From Sipunculus nudus (Eukaryota > Annelida > Sipuncula > Golfingiida > Sipunculidae), in contig CM049309.1 in the NCBI GenBank assembly GCA_026874595.1, forward strand, positions 23,937,033 to 24,001,032: a stretch of DNA of 64,000 bases. The letters run 5' to 3'. The notes beneath the pieces were generated by a model. That model did not search any database, had not been told where the DNA came from, and was given only the letters and a program-made list of their open reading frames with translations. The position numbers and the translations under genes were made by a program. This document shows, one piece after another, positions 1-13,229 of this stretch. The first letter of the stretch is position 1. Every line of letters starts with the position of its first letter.

Positions 1-1326
1 GAATTCTGTTACTGAAAAAAAGGAAAACATGAGTGCTGGCGAAGAATAAGAGTAAAAAAAGAGTAATCAGCATCATTTTCAGATAATCTGCAAAAAAAGT
101 CACTCTTTTCAAAAAGAGTAAATTGGTAAATGCCACCAGGCACCTGGTACACACCACAGTGGGAAAAACCTTACAACCTCAAGTGCCCAAGTTCTTTGTA
201 ATATATCAGCACTTACCATCTCAATATCTGACATATTACAATAAGGAGAATGATGAATGCTGCACTGCTGCTGGTCTTATCTAGTCAGGTTCATAATTTG
301 GGTGTACTTTGAATTTAAGAAAGTTCCTTATCTATGGAGAAACAGGTTAATTAATGCAGTGACATGGTCCTGCTACCATATGATATATGCAAAACTGGAA
401 AGATAAAACAATATATAATGACAAGTTCAACTATAGTATTAAAATTCTAGAATTGATTATGTAAATATTCTGTTACATGGAATACCATATTTTTTATATG
501 ACAGGCACCAGTGCATGCAAAATACAGCAGTCTGACATATCACAAAACCAAATAGCGAGATCACATAATGCTTCTCCTTATTGACCTTCATTGGCTACCT
601 GTGGAGATTAGTTTTTGTTACATACATGGATATCTCTACATCATCTACATGCTCCCAAATTATAGAATGGACTACCTGGTCACACCAGACTCTCTTTTTT
701 TTTTTTTTTTTTTTTGCTTTTAAGAAAATTTTAAAGACTTATTTAAAAAAAAGAATATTTCATTGAATTTATTTGTATAATTTTTGTAGTACCGGGTATT
801 GTGTGTTCTTAGACTTAGTTTGTCCAGCTTCTCAGACTTACTCTTACTAAATAATAGGTCAACAGATACATTTATTAGATTACTAGCGCCTTAGACTAAG
901 TTAGAGCGTATTTTAGAATATGATTAGGGGGCTTTGCAATTTCAAATGCTTTAATCTTTTAATAATAATATTATATAAATTAATATTAATTATCAAAAAT
1001 AAAGACAAAGTAAAGTACCGGTATAGTGAGTTGCCTGGTTACCTGTCAATACTCACATATGAATGCAGCAACTGGAAACGGCGACATGTTTGACGACCGC
1101 TGTCCCGTGGGTCTGACAGAGACGGTGATAATATACTGATAAGTGATATGAATTCTTACACTCTGTCAAGCTTGTCAGGAACTGATATGGTCACGTCCAG
1201 GCGGTGTTTGCGGAGATAGGTCACATGACATTTCATAAGCGGAGCTCACATGATCTTTAGACTGGTTCCTGTGTCATTTATTGAGGCCGGCTGGATGGAG
1301 AAAATATGTGCAAGGAACCGGGCTGA
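1..1326. other. AT-rich intergenic DNA
   Basis: Contains a poly-T tract (about 693-714) and no coding region I can support. Confidence 0.5.
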
Positions 1327-3300
1327 CCTAAAACACGAAATGGAACACGGAACGCGGAAGGGGCCCTAATTTAAGGAACGGAGCAACAGTGCACATATAG
1401 TGCCACGCAAAGATGTAAAAAAAAGTTTACTTTTAAATGGGTGAATGGATTTTGGCCAGATTTGCTCTGAATAAGGGTATTATTAACAAGAGTTGGGCGG
1501 AATGTCTAAAGAGACATGTCATGAAATATTTTACTAAAATAAATGTACGTAGGCCTATAATTTTTTGGTTACATGTATTAGGCCAGATGCATTGCGAATT
1601 AAACGTACGATGCATTACAATATTAATTTTCCAACATTATTTACACTTATTATTGAGTATTTGCAGATTTTATGGTGGTCGGCTAAAATCCATATCCTAA
1701 TAGTGTTACGGAACCTAATATCAACAGATTATGTAGTCGTGACGAGCATAAATTTTGTTACGGAGATAAATTAAAATCAGATTCTGTAACACTAGGCAGC
1801 GTGAAATGTCTAGGGGAATGAATAAAGAAGTCAGTGTTTTTTGTTAACAAATAATTCTAATTTATTTTGAAAACAACCCTAACATTACAATACACTAGAT
1901 CAATACAATTACACAGTATATCAACAGTACAACATCAAATCAATACATTTACACAGTATAATAAATAAAGTGTACAGTACCTGGATACCACCACTGTCAC
2001 AGCGACAACAAGTCCTTAAAAGCATATATTCCGGATGAACAGTTCACATAAATCTTCTCAGAGAATAATAGTCCAATTTCAATCACAAAATCATTCTGTT
2101 GTAATCCATAAATGAAATTCTTGTGATAAAGAAAACTGGAGACAGACCACACTAAATCCGCATAGAGTTGGTAGAATCCCTGAATCTACTGCAATTATCG
2201 GATAGGTCCCAAAACTGACTCCCGCTCTTCCTTGTCCGCTGGAATATTTCTCTCTCCTCCCCCTCCCGGCTCTAAACACAGCCCCTTATCTATAACTCTT
2301 CACCTCAAACCGAAAACTTTCCATTTCACGAACAATTAAAAAGAACTCAACAATACATAATACACACGACCAAAGAACATATTAGAACAAAGAACGCTGT
2401 GTTTCTACACGTCAGATTCCACACGTGGGCCGGGCCAGCTCGCACGTCTCCCATGGCAATGGACAATGCTAGCGCTACACAAATCAAGTGTCAACAACAC
2501 TCATGCGTACAATAAAACAGACATCTGTAACAATAGTTTTACTAACAGTCTTTATATGCCTAGTTCAAGCGAATCCTATTCTCTTTAACGTATGTATCAA
2601 TGATATTTTTTGTGATAAAAAGAGCTGTCATTTAAAATTATGCTGATGATAACACTTGCGTTTTGAGTCAAAAGATGAGTCAAACATAGCCATTATTTGG
2701 TTTAAATCTGATCATATGCAAGAAAATCCTGAACATTTTCAAGCATTTAGAATTTTAGAATTAGAAAATATAGATACAAATCTTCTGATAGTTTAACAGA
2801 ATTTAAACGATACCTGAACAATTGGAATGGTCCAAGATGTAAATGAAATCTATACAAGTAAACCATGACTTACTCTTCATCATGATATTCACTGTTTCTG
2901 TACTTGCACATATATTCACCATCATTGTCATCATCACCATTTATAATGTTTTATTTAACTTTTACCTATATATGTTAAACACTGATTTGATTTTATTTTA
3001 GTCGGAATAAGTATCCTTTAGTGCTAATGTTTTATTACGTGTTTGTAAGCTCCGACTTTAAATAAATCTGCTAGAGTTGAATAGAACTGTTGTGGGTATA
3101 TTCAGACTGTGGGCGGTTCAATAAATTAATATTGCCATTGAAATCATAATGATTTAGATGTCGTAAATTAAATAGCGATGAAACAAAGCTGGATTTCTGA
3201 AAGTTATTATGAAATTAAAATAACAATTTATTATAATTACTTGAGATTACTTTGTTAAAAAAAATAGGCCGCGTTCCGTCTTCCGTTCCGTGATTTTAGG
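1327..3300. repeat. Block bounded by an imperfect ~31-bp inverted repeat
   Basis: 1327-1357 (CCTAAAACACGAAATGGAAC..) and 3269-3300 are imperfect inverted copies. The interior includes a long stretch (1780-2530) free of coding signal, with CTGTAACA(C/A)TAG near both ends, and the LINE fragment at 2572-2846. Confidence 0.4.
2572..2846 (+). pseudogene. Non-LTR retrotransposon reverse-transcriptase fragment
   Basis: The frame reads NPILFNVCINDIFCDKKSCH, the RT palm motif just before the catalytic box. A one-base shift later it reads YADDNTC (the YADD catalytic motif), then stops. About 100 bp on, SDSLTEFKRYLNNWNGPRCK resembles the C-terminal tail of molluscan LINE proteins. Frameshift, stops and a large internal deletion show a dead copy; 5' parts are missing. 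Confidence 0.75.
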
Positions 3301-3683
3301 CCAGTCCCCAAGCATCTTGTGCTTATAGACTGGTCACAAGGTCAAATTCGGACCAGCCCGCACATGTGGGTAAGAACGATCGAAGTCAGCATGACCCAGA
3401 CCTTGCAGGCATGACGGCAATCCGTCACACGTTCTCTTGTGGCTCAGTACAGAGCCCATGTTATATAAATTTATCCCTGTTGGATAGACAATACACGTGT
3501 AATGTAAAATATAGCCGATGCCCCGAAATACATGAATTTATTATTATTATTTTTTTCATTTAGCATAAAATCGCTCATACAGAAACAATTAATAAACCTG
3601 TACACCTAAGTGATCCAACAAAAAATAAAGTCATCCAGCCAAAACATTGCATTTTTTAACAGTGTTAAATAAAGAAATACATC

Positions 3684-3684
<1 letters not shown>

Positions 3685-3730
<46 letters not shown>
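3685..3730. repeat. TA microsatellite
   Basis: Uninterrupted (TA)n; the open frame on the minus strand is only poly-Ile/Tyr. Confidence 0.9.
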
Positions 3731-3734
<4 letters not shown>

Positions 3735-3896
3735 TAAAATCAGGAGAATAATTATAAGAGAAATATCACACATTTTATATATCAACTTCACCATTTATTG
3801 TTTTATTTGGATCCTTTATCAAAACACTTTATAAAAAGTCTGTTCAGAGTTCAGTTACTAACTAGACGTGCCAGGTATCCTCAGACAATTATATAA

Positions 3897-3915
3897 CCCC
3901 CCCCCCCCCCCCCCC
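3897..3915. repeat. Poly-C tract of 19
   Basis: Nineteen consecutive C in AT-rich DNA. Confidence 0.95.
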
Positions 3916-6900
3916 TTTCAAGAAAGGGCCTATAGGCCCCCCATCTTCAGCAGCATACACTGACACTTGGTAAGCGACCATGGTTTCTTCCATCTTTTAA
4001 CTTGAGAAACAATATTTTTCACAAAATATGGGGGCCAATATGGAGAATCACTCTTGAGAAAAGAGGATTAATTTATACTGTAAAAATGGTAAGGTAAGTG
4101 GCGCCACCTGCAGTCTGGTTGATGAGGAAACTTTCCAAAGATGGATGTCATACCACATTGCAGGCCAACACATTGAACAATTCCTCAGATATGAGTAATT
4201 TTCACTCAAAGCAAATGTACGGATGGACGCCACACGAAAATTATTGCAGAGGGAGCCCCCAGTCATAAACATGAGATGGAAGTTTCCAACATCTAGGGAC
4301 AAGCACAATTTCCGGCCAATAACGCAAATCAATCTTGTAACAAGTGACCCAGGGGTCATGACGCTCAGCTGACCAGGAAGACATTGGCAAAAGTAATTTT
4401 ATCATCTGAATGTCAAATTTGAATGAAATACTTTTTCCAAACTTGACCTTTTGTATAAAATCATCCAATATTCATTGGGGTACTATGGAGCTGTGTAGCA
4501 TGAAGGATATGGGTAACATACACCTATTTTCAAGGTTTACAAGATGACTTTTCAGGGGTCTCCCAGCATGTCAAAAAATAAAATTCTAGGTCCAGTTATT
4601 ATGATTTGTGCCATGTTAACAAATCCAAATGTTTATTCTGGGGGGTATTTCAAAGATGCATAGGATGAAGGATATGGGTAACAGAGATGTAATTTCAGGT
4701 GCACAAGGAGACTTTTCAGGGGCCTCCCAGCATATCAAGAAAGTAGATTCTAGGTCAAGTCATTATAATTTGTGCTCTGTTAACAGATGACCAAATCTTT
4801 ATTCTGGGGAGTACTTCGGAGCCCCAGAGCATGAAGGATATGGGTAACAGGGACATTATTTCGGGTTTCCATGTAGACCTTTTATGGGCTTCCCTGGAGG
4901 TGAGGACAGAAGATTCTAGGTCCAGTCATTATGATTTGTGCCCTGTTAATATATGACCAAATCTTTATTCTGGGGGGTACTTCAGAGCCCCATGGCTCAC
5001 AGAATATGGGTAACAGGGACCTTATTTCGGGTTTCCATGTAGACCTTTTATGGGCTTCCCTGGAGGTGAGGACAGAAGATTCTAGGTCCAGTCATTATGA
5101 TTTGTGCCCTGTTTACAGATGACCAAATGTTTAAAGATCACAAAAGTAGAGAAAAAAAATCGTAAAAAATAAAAAAAAATAGGTGGCGCCACCAATCTCC
5201 AGAAATTGATGAAACGCTCCATGATCAATATCCATGCAAAGAATCATGGTGATTAATGCATTAGTTGTTCAGATACTTGAGCTTTTGTATTAAATTTTGC
5301 ATTATTCTGGGGGGTACTTCAGAACCCCATAACTCGAAGAATATAGGTCACAGTGACCTAATTTCAGGTTTAAAAGGAGAATTTCCATAGACCTCCCAGG
5401 ATTTCAAGTAAGAAGATTCCCGGTCTAGCGGTTACGATTTGTGCCCTGTTAACAGACAGACGCCTGGATGGCCGGACGGACGACGGACAAAAGGTGATCC
5501 CTACAGCTCAGATGACTTTCAGTCAGCTGAGCTAAAATTTGAAAAAATACAGGTGGCGCCACCAGAATGCAGAAACTGATGAAACATTTCATGATCAATA
5601 TCCATGCAAAGAATCATGGTGATCAATATAATAATTGTTCAGATACTTGAGCTTTTGTATCAAATTTTCCATTATTCTGGGGGGTACTTCGGAGCCCCAT
5701 AGCTCAGAGGTTATGGGTAACAGAGACCTAATTTCAAGTTTTTAAGGAAACTTTTCATGGGCCTCTCAGCATGTCAAGAGAGAAGATTCTAGGTCCAGTT
5801 GTTACGATTTGTGCCATGTTAACAGATGACCGCATCTTATGAGGTCTCAAAAATAGAGAAAAAAATTCGTAAAAATAAAAAAAAATACAGGTGGCGCCAC
5901 CATACTGCAGAAACTGATGACACATTCCATGATTAATATCCATGCAAAGAATCATGGTGATCACTGCAATAGTTGTTTAGATACTTGAGCTTTTGTATCA
6001 AATTGTCCATTATTCTGAGGGATACTTCAGATGACTTACAGTCAGCTGAGCTAAAAACACTTAATGGTCAATATCCATGCAAAGAATCATGATGATCTCC
6101 GTATTAGTTGTTCAGATACTTCAGCTTTTGTATCAAATTGTCCATTATTCTGAGGGATACTTCAGAGACCTATAGCTTGAAGGATATGGGTAACAGAGAC
6201 CTAATTTCAAGTTTCCACAGGCACTCTTCATGGGCCTCCTTGCATGACAAGAATGAAGTTTCTAGGTCCAGTTGTTGCAATTTGTATCCTCTTGATAGAT
6301 AACATAGGTGGCGCCACCAGTCTGCAGGAACTGATGGAACATCTCATAATCAATATGTATGCCAAAAATCATGACCATCAGTGATGTAGTTTGGGAGGTA
6401 CTTTGGGGCCCCCATAGCTCGAAGGATATGGGTAACAGAGACCTAATTTCTGGTTTCCATGGAGACTTTTCATAGGTCTTCTAGTGTGTTGAGAATTAAG
6501 ATTCTAGGTCCAGTCGTTACTATTTGTGCCATGCTAACAGATGACAGCATCCTTAAAGGTCTCAAAAATAGAGGAAAAAATCGTAAAAAATCGAACGATA
6601 CAGGTGGCGCCACCAGTCTGCAGGAACAGATGACACATCTCATGATCAATAGTTATGCCACAAATCATGACCATCATTCAAGTAGTTAATGAGATATTGA
6701 AGTTTTTGTATGAAATTTTTGACTACTCGGGGGGGGGGGTACTTTGGGGCCCCATAGCTCCAAGGATATGGTTAACAGAGACCTAATTTCTGGTTTCAAA
6801 GGATATTTTTCATCGACCTCTCAGTGTGTCAAGAATGAAGATTCTAGGTCCAGTCGTTACGATTTGTGCCATGCTAACAGATGACAGCATCCTTAAAGGT

Positions 6901-7892
6901 CTCAAAAATAGAGGAAAAAATCGTAAAAAAATCGAACAATAAAGGTGGCACCACCAGTCTGCAGGAAGTGATGACACATCTCATGATCAATAGTTATGCC
7001 ACAAATCATGACCATCAGTCAAGTAGTTAATGAGATATTGAAGTTTTTGTATGAAATTTTTTACTTTTCTTGGGGGTACTTTGGGGCTCCATAGTTCGAA
7101 GAATATGGGTAACAGAGACCTAAATTCTGGTTTCCATGGAGACTTTTCATAGGTCTCTCAGTGTGTCTAGAATGAAGATTCTAGGTCCAGTCTTTACGAT
7201 TTGTGCCTTGTTAACAGATGTTTACATTTTGAAAGGTCTCAAAAATAGAGAAAAAAATTCGTAAAAAATTGAACGATACAGGTGGCGCCACCAGTCTGCA
7301 GGAAGTGATGGAACATCTCATGATTAATATGTATGACAAAAATCATGACCATCAGTCAAGTATTTAATGAGATATTGAAGTTTTTGTTTGAAATTTTTTA
7401 CTTTTCTGGGGGGTAGTTTGGGGCCCCATAGCTGGAAGGATATGGGTAACAGAGACCTAATTTCTGGTTTCCATGGAGACTTTTCATAGGTCTCTCAGTG
7501 TGTCGAGAATGAAGATTCTAAGTCCAGTCATTACGATTTGTGCCTTGTTAACAGATGTTCACATTTTTAAAGGTCTCAAAAATAGAGAAAAAAATTCGTA
7601 AAAAATCGAAAAATACAGGTGGCGCCACAAGTCTTCAGGAACTGATGGAACCTCTCATGATCAATATGTATGCCAAAAATCATGACCATCAGTCAAGTAG
7701 TTAATGAGATATTGAAGTTTTTGTATGAAATGTTGGACTTTTCTGGGGGGTACTTTGGGGCCCCATAGCTCGAAGGATATGGGTAACAGAGACCTAATTT
7801 CTGGTTTCCAAGGAGATTTTTCATGGACCTCCCAGGATGTCAAGTAAGAAGATTCCAGTTCTAGCGGTTACGATTTGTGCCTGGTTAACGGA

Positions 7893-7938
7893 CAGACGGA
7901 CAGACAGACAGACGGACAGACAGACAGACAGACGGACG
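7893..7938. repeat. GACA/GACG simple repeat at a family A tail
   Basis: GGACAGACAGACAGACGG-type run directly before the family A terminus; the same kind of run precedes most other family A tails here. Confidence 0.9.
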
Positions 7939-8510
7939 ACGGACAAAGAGTGATCGATATAGCTCAGATGACTTTCAGTCAGCTGAGCTAAAAAAGGCAA
8001 TTTATACTATGAAAACAGTAATGTAGGTGGCGTCACCTGTCTGCTTTACGAGAAAACTCTTCAAGATGGGTGTACATGCCAAATTTCAGACCAATACATT
8101 GAACCACTCCTGAGATATGATCAATTTTCAACTAAAGCAAACGCCTAGATGGACGCCACATGAAAACGATTGCAGATAGCGCCACCAATTTTGTATACAA
8201 GATGGAGGTATCCAAGATCAATGGACATGCGCAATTCCAGCCCAATCTGACGATTAGTTTTTTACTGATAATGCTCAAAGTATTGTCAAGAGGTAATGAT
8301 GGGGTATTAGAAAGCGCATAAACAAGAAAATAACAGGAGGTGGCGCCACCTGTCTTCAGCAGAAAGCAAAGCTATCTAAGATCTTCGGTCATCACACATT
8401 TTATACTTACTTCAACATTTAATTGTTTTAATGGATCCTTCATTAAAACACCTGATTGAATATGTCTGTTCAGAGTTCAGTTATCAACTAGGGACCCATA
8501 TGGGTCTCGA

Positions 8511-9180
8511 CGCTCACCTGAATTTGTATTTGATGATAGGTCCTGTGATCACCTGTCTACCAAAACTGGAGTTATCATCCATTAACAGATGAAACCACAT
8601 TTGTGAATTTGATATATAGTATCAATATAATTTGGCAGTCTCAAAATAAAGGAAAAATGCATAAAAAATAGAAAGAAAAAAAAACAAGTGGCACCACCAG
8701 TCTTCGGGAACTGAAGAAACCAATCATAATCAATAAACACACCAGGTTTCAGGACACTTGATTAAACCAGGTGTATAGCTGAGAAACTGGCATATGATTG
8801 GAATTTAATTGCTGTCATTTGACGGTAAAAAAAAAACGGAAAAAATCGTAAAAATTTAGAGGACATATACAGGTGGCGCCACCAGTTTTCGGAAACTGAT
8901 AAAACTAGTCATGGTCAAAATAAAGGCAAGATTCAGGGCAATCCATGCATTAATTATCAAGATACTGGAGCATTTGTATCACATTTTTAATTATTCTGGC
9001 GGGGGATATTTACAAGCCCCATAGCTCGGAGGATATAGGTCGCACTTACCTAATTCCAGGTTTCCTAGGTGACTTTTTATTGACCTCCCTGGATGTACAG
9101 TTAGAAGTTTCTAGGTCCAGAGGTTACGATGTGTGCCCTGCTAACTGACAGACAGACGGACGAAGGACAAATAAAAGGGG
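8511..9180 (+). repeat. Further family A monomer fragments
   Basis: Contains GGCACCACC near 8692, GGTGGCGCCACC near 8872 and an ACAGACGGACGAAGG tail at about 9150, without a clean terminus. Confidence 0.55.
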
Positions 9181-9622
9181 CCCAATCACCTATAAAGCAT
9201 GTTGATTTAACACGAAAAATAGCTTCTTCCCTTTAAAATAAATCTGTACCTGCCAAAATATTGCCCTGAAACTGTTTGCTTACTCCTGTAAACGAGTGTT
9301 AAAAACAGTGAACCGGGCGCAATCGCAGGTGACAACATAAACACTGTGTGTCGGGCCGTGTGCTGCGCGAAAACAGGTGCTAAACAGTCGTATGCGAGAA
9401 AATGAGACTGTGTGCTGAATTTTTTGTTGAGAAACTTTGTATAGAGCAAAATTGAACTGAAAGTGTGAAAGAATAGGAATATAATATTGCTCCTGATTAT
9501 AAGTCCCCTTAAGCGCCATACCTTTACCACAGTTGACTCTCAGTCCACTGTCTTAAAAATCATTTGGCCATCATGGAAAGGACTTGACACAGCCAATGCT
9601 TTTTTCAGGAAACGCAAACATC

Positions 9623-9685
<63 letters not shown>

Positions 9686-10080
9686 TTAAAGTATCGGTTT
9701 ATAATATATATGCCTCATTTTCTGGAGAAAATATATAGAAGTTCATTCATGTTTTGTTTCATTAAAATAACTCATACACATTAATGGTTGTAAATGTGCA
9801 CAAACGAAGAATTAATTTTGTGTTAGCTTTATTTCAATAATTACTTACATATATATTAATTAAAACATATTTATTTATTTCTTAATTTATTTGTGTAAAT
9901 ATTAAATATATCTTATATTTTATTATTATTATTATTATTATTAACATATTCTTGTCGTTATTCATTAATAGTTAAAGTGCTCTTCGATTCCCAACGTCTC
10001 CGCACAAGAAATAAGGAATCAGCCATAGATCCTTAACCAGTCTATTTTATTGTGAGTACTAGAGTGGCGACCTCTATTGG
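9181..10080. other. AT-rich intergenic DNA with a TA microsatellite
   Basis: (TA)n at about 9626-9686. Open frames across it are low-complexity; none is convincing. Confidence 0.5.
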
Positions 10081-10837
10081 GATTTGCTTCAACTGCTCGC
10101 AGTGTATGTCATGTCACAATGCTCGCCGAGCCAAGAAGACGTTCGAAATACTCTACCGATCCACGGGGTCTTCGTTGGAGTCAAGGTAACAGACATTGAA
10201 GTGATATGTTTCTGTAATACAAACAACAGAAATGAACCATAAAAACGGGTAATGTTGTCCGTGGACGATAATAGAGGTTTCCTCGAAAACCATCCACGTG
10301 TGTTCTCGTTCGTGTGTTTTGCCAGGCAGACTGACACTGACAGGCGGCCGCCCAAAACACCGGTGTTTTGGGTATCTGTTACGAAACACCACGAAACATC
10401 CACTTAAGTTCAAACCTGAACCCGAAACGTAACACCAATCAATAAATAATCATCTGATGAATATATCTCTGCAATATTGTGTCATAAATTTATGAAATAA
10501 AGATAAAAACGAGTGTTTCGTGCCGTGGTCAGTTCAACGGCAGACACGGCAGCCATTTATGCCAGCTATGACGCTGCCCCCTAGTGGTGCAAGTCACAAA
10601 CAAGGAGAGCACCTGTCAGTTGTACAAAACATGGCAGAACTATAGAAACCAGGCTGCAGCCTACCGCCGGTACCTTATGCACAATGGGTGTCGCATAATA
10701 AATTGTTTCCTGACAAAGGCCGATACATATTATTTTCCCGAGAATTCCAGTATTTAATTTTGCTCATAAAACCTTGGTTCCCTGTCTGAACAGGGGTGTG
10801 GGGATGGAGCCCCTACCTTAAGCTTAATTCTCCTGTT
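10081..10837. other. Intergenic DNA left of the first hAT element
   Basis: Holds the 22-bp palindrome and otherwise no structure I recognise; overlapping minus-strand open frames at 10089-10413 lack motifs. Confidence 0.45.
10351..10372. repeat. Perfect 22-bp palindrome
   Basis: The half-site CCCAAAACACC is followed directly by its reverse complement. A diverged inverted copy of the palindrome and ~50 flanking bases lies at about 12778-12845 (GACGGTGTTTTGGGTG). Confidence 0.85.
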
Positions 10838-12352
10838 CAGGGTTTGCAAGATTTAGGCAGAAAGGTTTTAACCATAGGTTATAACCTGGTTAAAACTGCC
10901 CCGCCTAAAACAGGTTTTAGGCACCAAAAACCTATATTTGTTTAAATTTTTGACTTAAAGATCTATGAAACTCCCAAACTGGCTGGGATGATGCAATCAC
11001 AAGGCTTTGCTGGGCTTCTGGAAGGTTTCAGGTATTAGCAATGCATGATTTCCTGTTGGCTGGCACCATGCAGCCATAACTTCAAAGAGCCTGTATCTAT
11101 AGGTTTCTTGGGCATGAGACCATGTTTGTGTGGCACATAGTTTCATTACAAGGTGATGTAAGTATCAGGACCCTTTGGGTTTCCTGATGAGTGCGCTGCT
11201 ACTTGGAATGATGTAATATGGGCTCCAGTATGCCTCTTGTAAGGCAGGGTATCATAGGGGGAGGCCATGCTTGATCAGACCAGTGAATTACTATTTATCA
11301 GGGTGATGGTGTCATAAGACCCAATGGTCATAAGTCATACTGCTGTGTCCTAGTAGATGTTCATGTGAACTTTACATGACTAGGGGGATGCAATCAAAGC
11401 CCTTGCCCTAAAAACTGTTCTTTAGTCAAACTTTTTACTGAGTGATGCAGTCAGGGCCCCTGACCATGACATGTAGGTTTCTCAGGCCTATAGGTTTAAC
11501 ACAGCCCAAAAGTAATTATGAATATTCTGTGGTTTGCAACATATTCATTGCAATATATTTTCGCATTTTCAGTTTTATACTAATTATAGGGTTTAGTGAG
11601 GGTTTCATTTTCACAATCTCATCATACAGTTAACAGAGCAATAAGTATGTGCACCAAATCTTAATATTTGAAAAGGGATGACCTAGCTAAGGGAAGTAAC
11701 AAATAGTGGAAATTCTTGTTCATTGTCAGATAGTGTAAAAGATAGAATCATATTAAGTTTATGGCTAGCTTAAAAGATCTGTTATAATTTATAAAATCAA
11801 TCCATTGCTTTTTGTCATTTGAAGTTACAGGCATAGTTACATGTTATGTTAGTGAGACTATAGAATAAAGGACTATTCATCAGTGTAAATGGAACAACTT
11901 AATTTGGGAAATCTTTTGCATTTATGACAACATTTAATCCCTTGTGATCAAAAAGCCAATCAAAGTATCAGGTTATAAGCTTACAGTAAGAGCATTCTTT
12001 TATAAATTGGCAGTAATGGAGGTGGGAGACCTCAGAACAAGATTTGAGGATACAAGCTAAAACTGTCAGAGAACTGTCATAAAGAAAACCTGAAGTAGTG
12101 TTGTATTCATATGTTTCTTTTTTTGTGTCATGGTTTAATTTGTTTCGTTTGAATAAAGTGTTTCTCACTTTTTAATTGGGTGAGCATATTTCTTTAATGC
12201 ATTAAGTTGTTTAACAATAGGTGAGAATAAATAAGGTTTTAGACAGTCAAAGGCAGTTTTAGGCAGGTTATAACCTATTTTAGGCAGTTAAAGGCAGGTT
12301 TTAGGCTCTGCCCTGCCAAAAATAGGTTTTGGCAGCCTAAAACCCAACCCTG
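10838..12352. mobile_element. hAT-type non-autonomous transposon with perfect 8-bp target duplication
   Basis: It is flanked by CTCCTGTT at 10830-10837 and 12353-12360. Termini begin CAGGGTT on both strands and continue into repeated AGGC/GGTTTTAGGC motifs inside each end (10852-10925 and 12230-12340), as expected of subterminal transposase-binding sites. No transposase frame is seen in 1515 bp. TSD length and the CAGGG start assign the superfamily. Confidence 0.85.
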
Positions 12353-12360
12353 CTCCTGTT

Positions 12361-13229
12361 CAAATAGTAAATGATTCCCCATTTTCGCGATAGATGGCGC
12401 ATCAATCACAGCCATAAATGAACAAAACTCGCTCAAGCTGGTATCTCGTCTTCACTTCGCACTTTGTAGTGTGTAGGGCTCCTAGTCTAGAGATTGTAGG
12501 TTCGATTCCTGATTCAGACGACTTCTGATGTTTAGTAGTTGTTTACGTTAGAACAGATGATCTAAGTGTAGGGACATCTACAGGGAAAAGTAGGAGTTAA
12601 AATAGGGAATGAGAGGAGATTTTCATGTTCCTCAATAGAAGCAAAGCTCGCATTCTATAGTGGCTCCCAAAACACTATTGCTTTCTTTTATTTCACAGAA
12701 GTGGCACAATTCTGCATTGACATATGCAAAAGATGATAATTTATTAACCTATGCCAGTGTTTTGCTTCAAATTTGAATTTAAAAGGGTGTTTTGTGGTGT
12801 TTTGTCACACGTACCCAAAAGACGGTGTTTTGGGTGTTTAGGCAGACCCCTGACAGGTGCCTGCTGTCCCGCAACACACAAGGCTGCACTTTCTGAGGTC
12901 CCAGTATACAACTCAGGCTGCTGTTCAGGAAGTGTTCATCCACCACAGATGCACGATAAATGTTCCTTTCCAAAAATAGACCCAGTTTACCTGTTTACAC
13001 TCCTGTATGTTGAAACCAAAATGGTACCTGATTAAATAACAGCATTTATAATAAAATCTTCATAACTCCAGTGTTCTTAGAAATACTATGACGATATCAG
13101 GTCAGAAGACCAAATAATAAGCTTTGACTGCCATATAATTTGTTGAAAAGAGTAAACTTTGAATCTCTGAGTGGTATACTTCTACAAATATACAAATAAA
13201 GTGTTTATTTATTGTTGCTTTATATTTTT
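12361..13229. other. Intergenic DNA with a tRNA-like B box
   Basis: At 12498-12508 GGTTCGATTCC is a canonical pol III B box, in a context (GTAGGTTCGATTCCTGATTC) that could be the head of a tRNA-derived SINE; no complete tRNA cloverleaf is apparent. A diverged copy of the 10351 palindrome region lies at 12778-12845. Confidence 0.35.

Larger units (their letters stand above)
3770..8510 (+). mobile_element. Composite family A repeat cluster
   Basis: Diverged copies of the same ~500-700-bp block flank the cluster (3770-4300 and 7995-8500, both with GGATCCTT, TCTGTTCAGAGTTCAG and GGACGCCAC). Between them a head at 4340 (ACAAGTGACCCAGGGGTCAT) is followed by roughly 340-bp monomers with GGTGGCGCCACC at about 5183, 5551, 5890, 6307, 6603 and 7280. 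Tails ending GTCAGCTGAGCTAAAA occur at 5537, 6058 and 7996, so at least three ends are stacked. Confidence 0.75.

Noticed and set aside
9207-9530. 107-codon minus-strand frame
   Set aside because: No recognisable domain, overlaps another frame of similar length, and lies beside repeat sequence.
10089-10413. Two overlapping minus-strand frames of 86-104 codons
   Set aside because: They cover the palindrome region, overlap in different frames and have no motif.
12470-12540. tRNA gene
   Set aside because: A good B box is present but no matching A box and acceptor stem could be folded; more likely a SINE head.
12674-12714. Possible PINX1 start exon (reads QKWHNS... after a TTTCACAG)
   Set aside because: No start codon in reach, no GT donor in the needed phase, and the resemblance stops after three residues.
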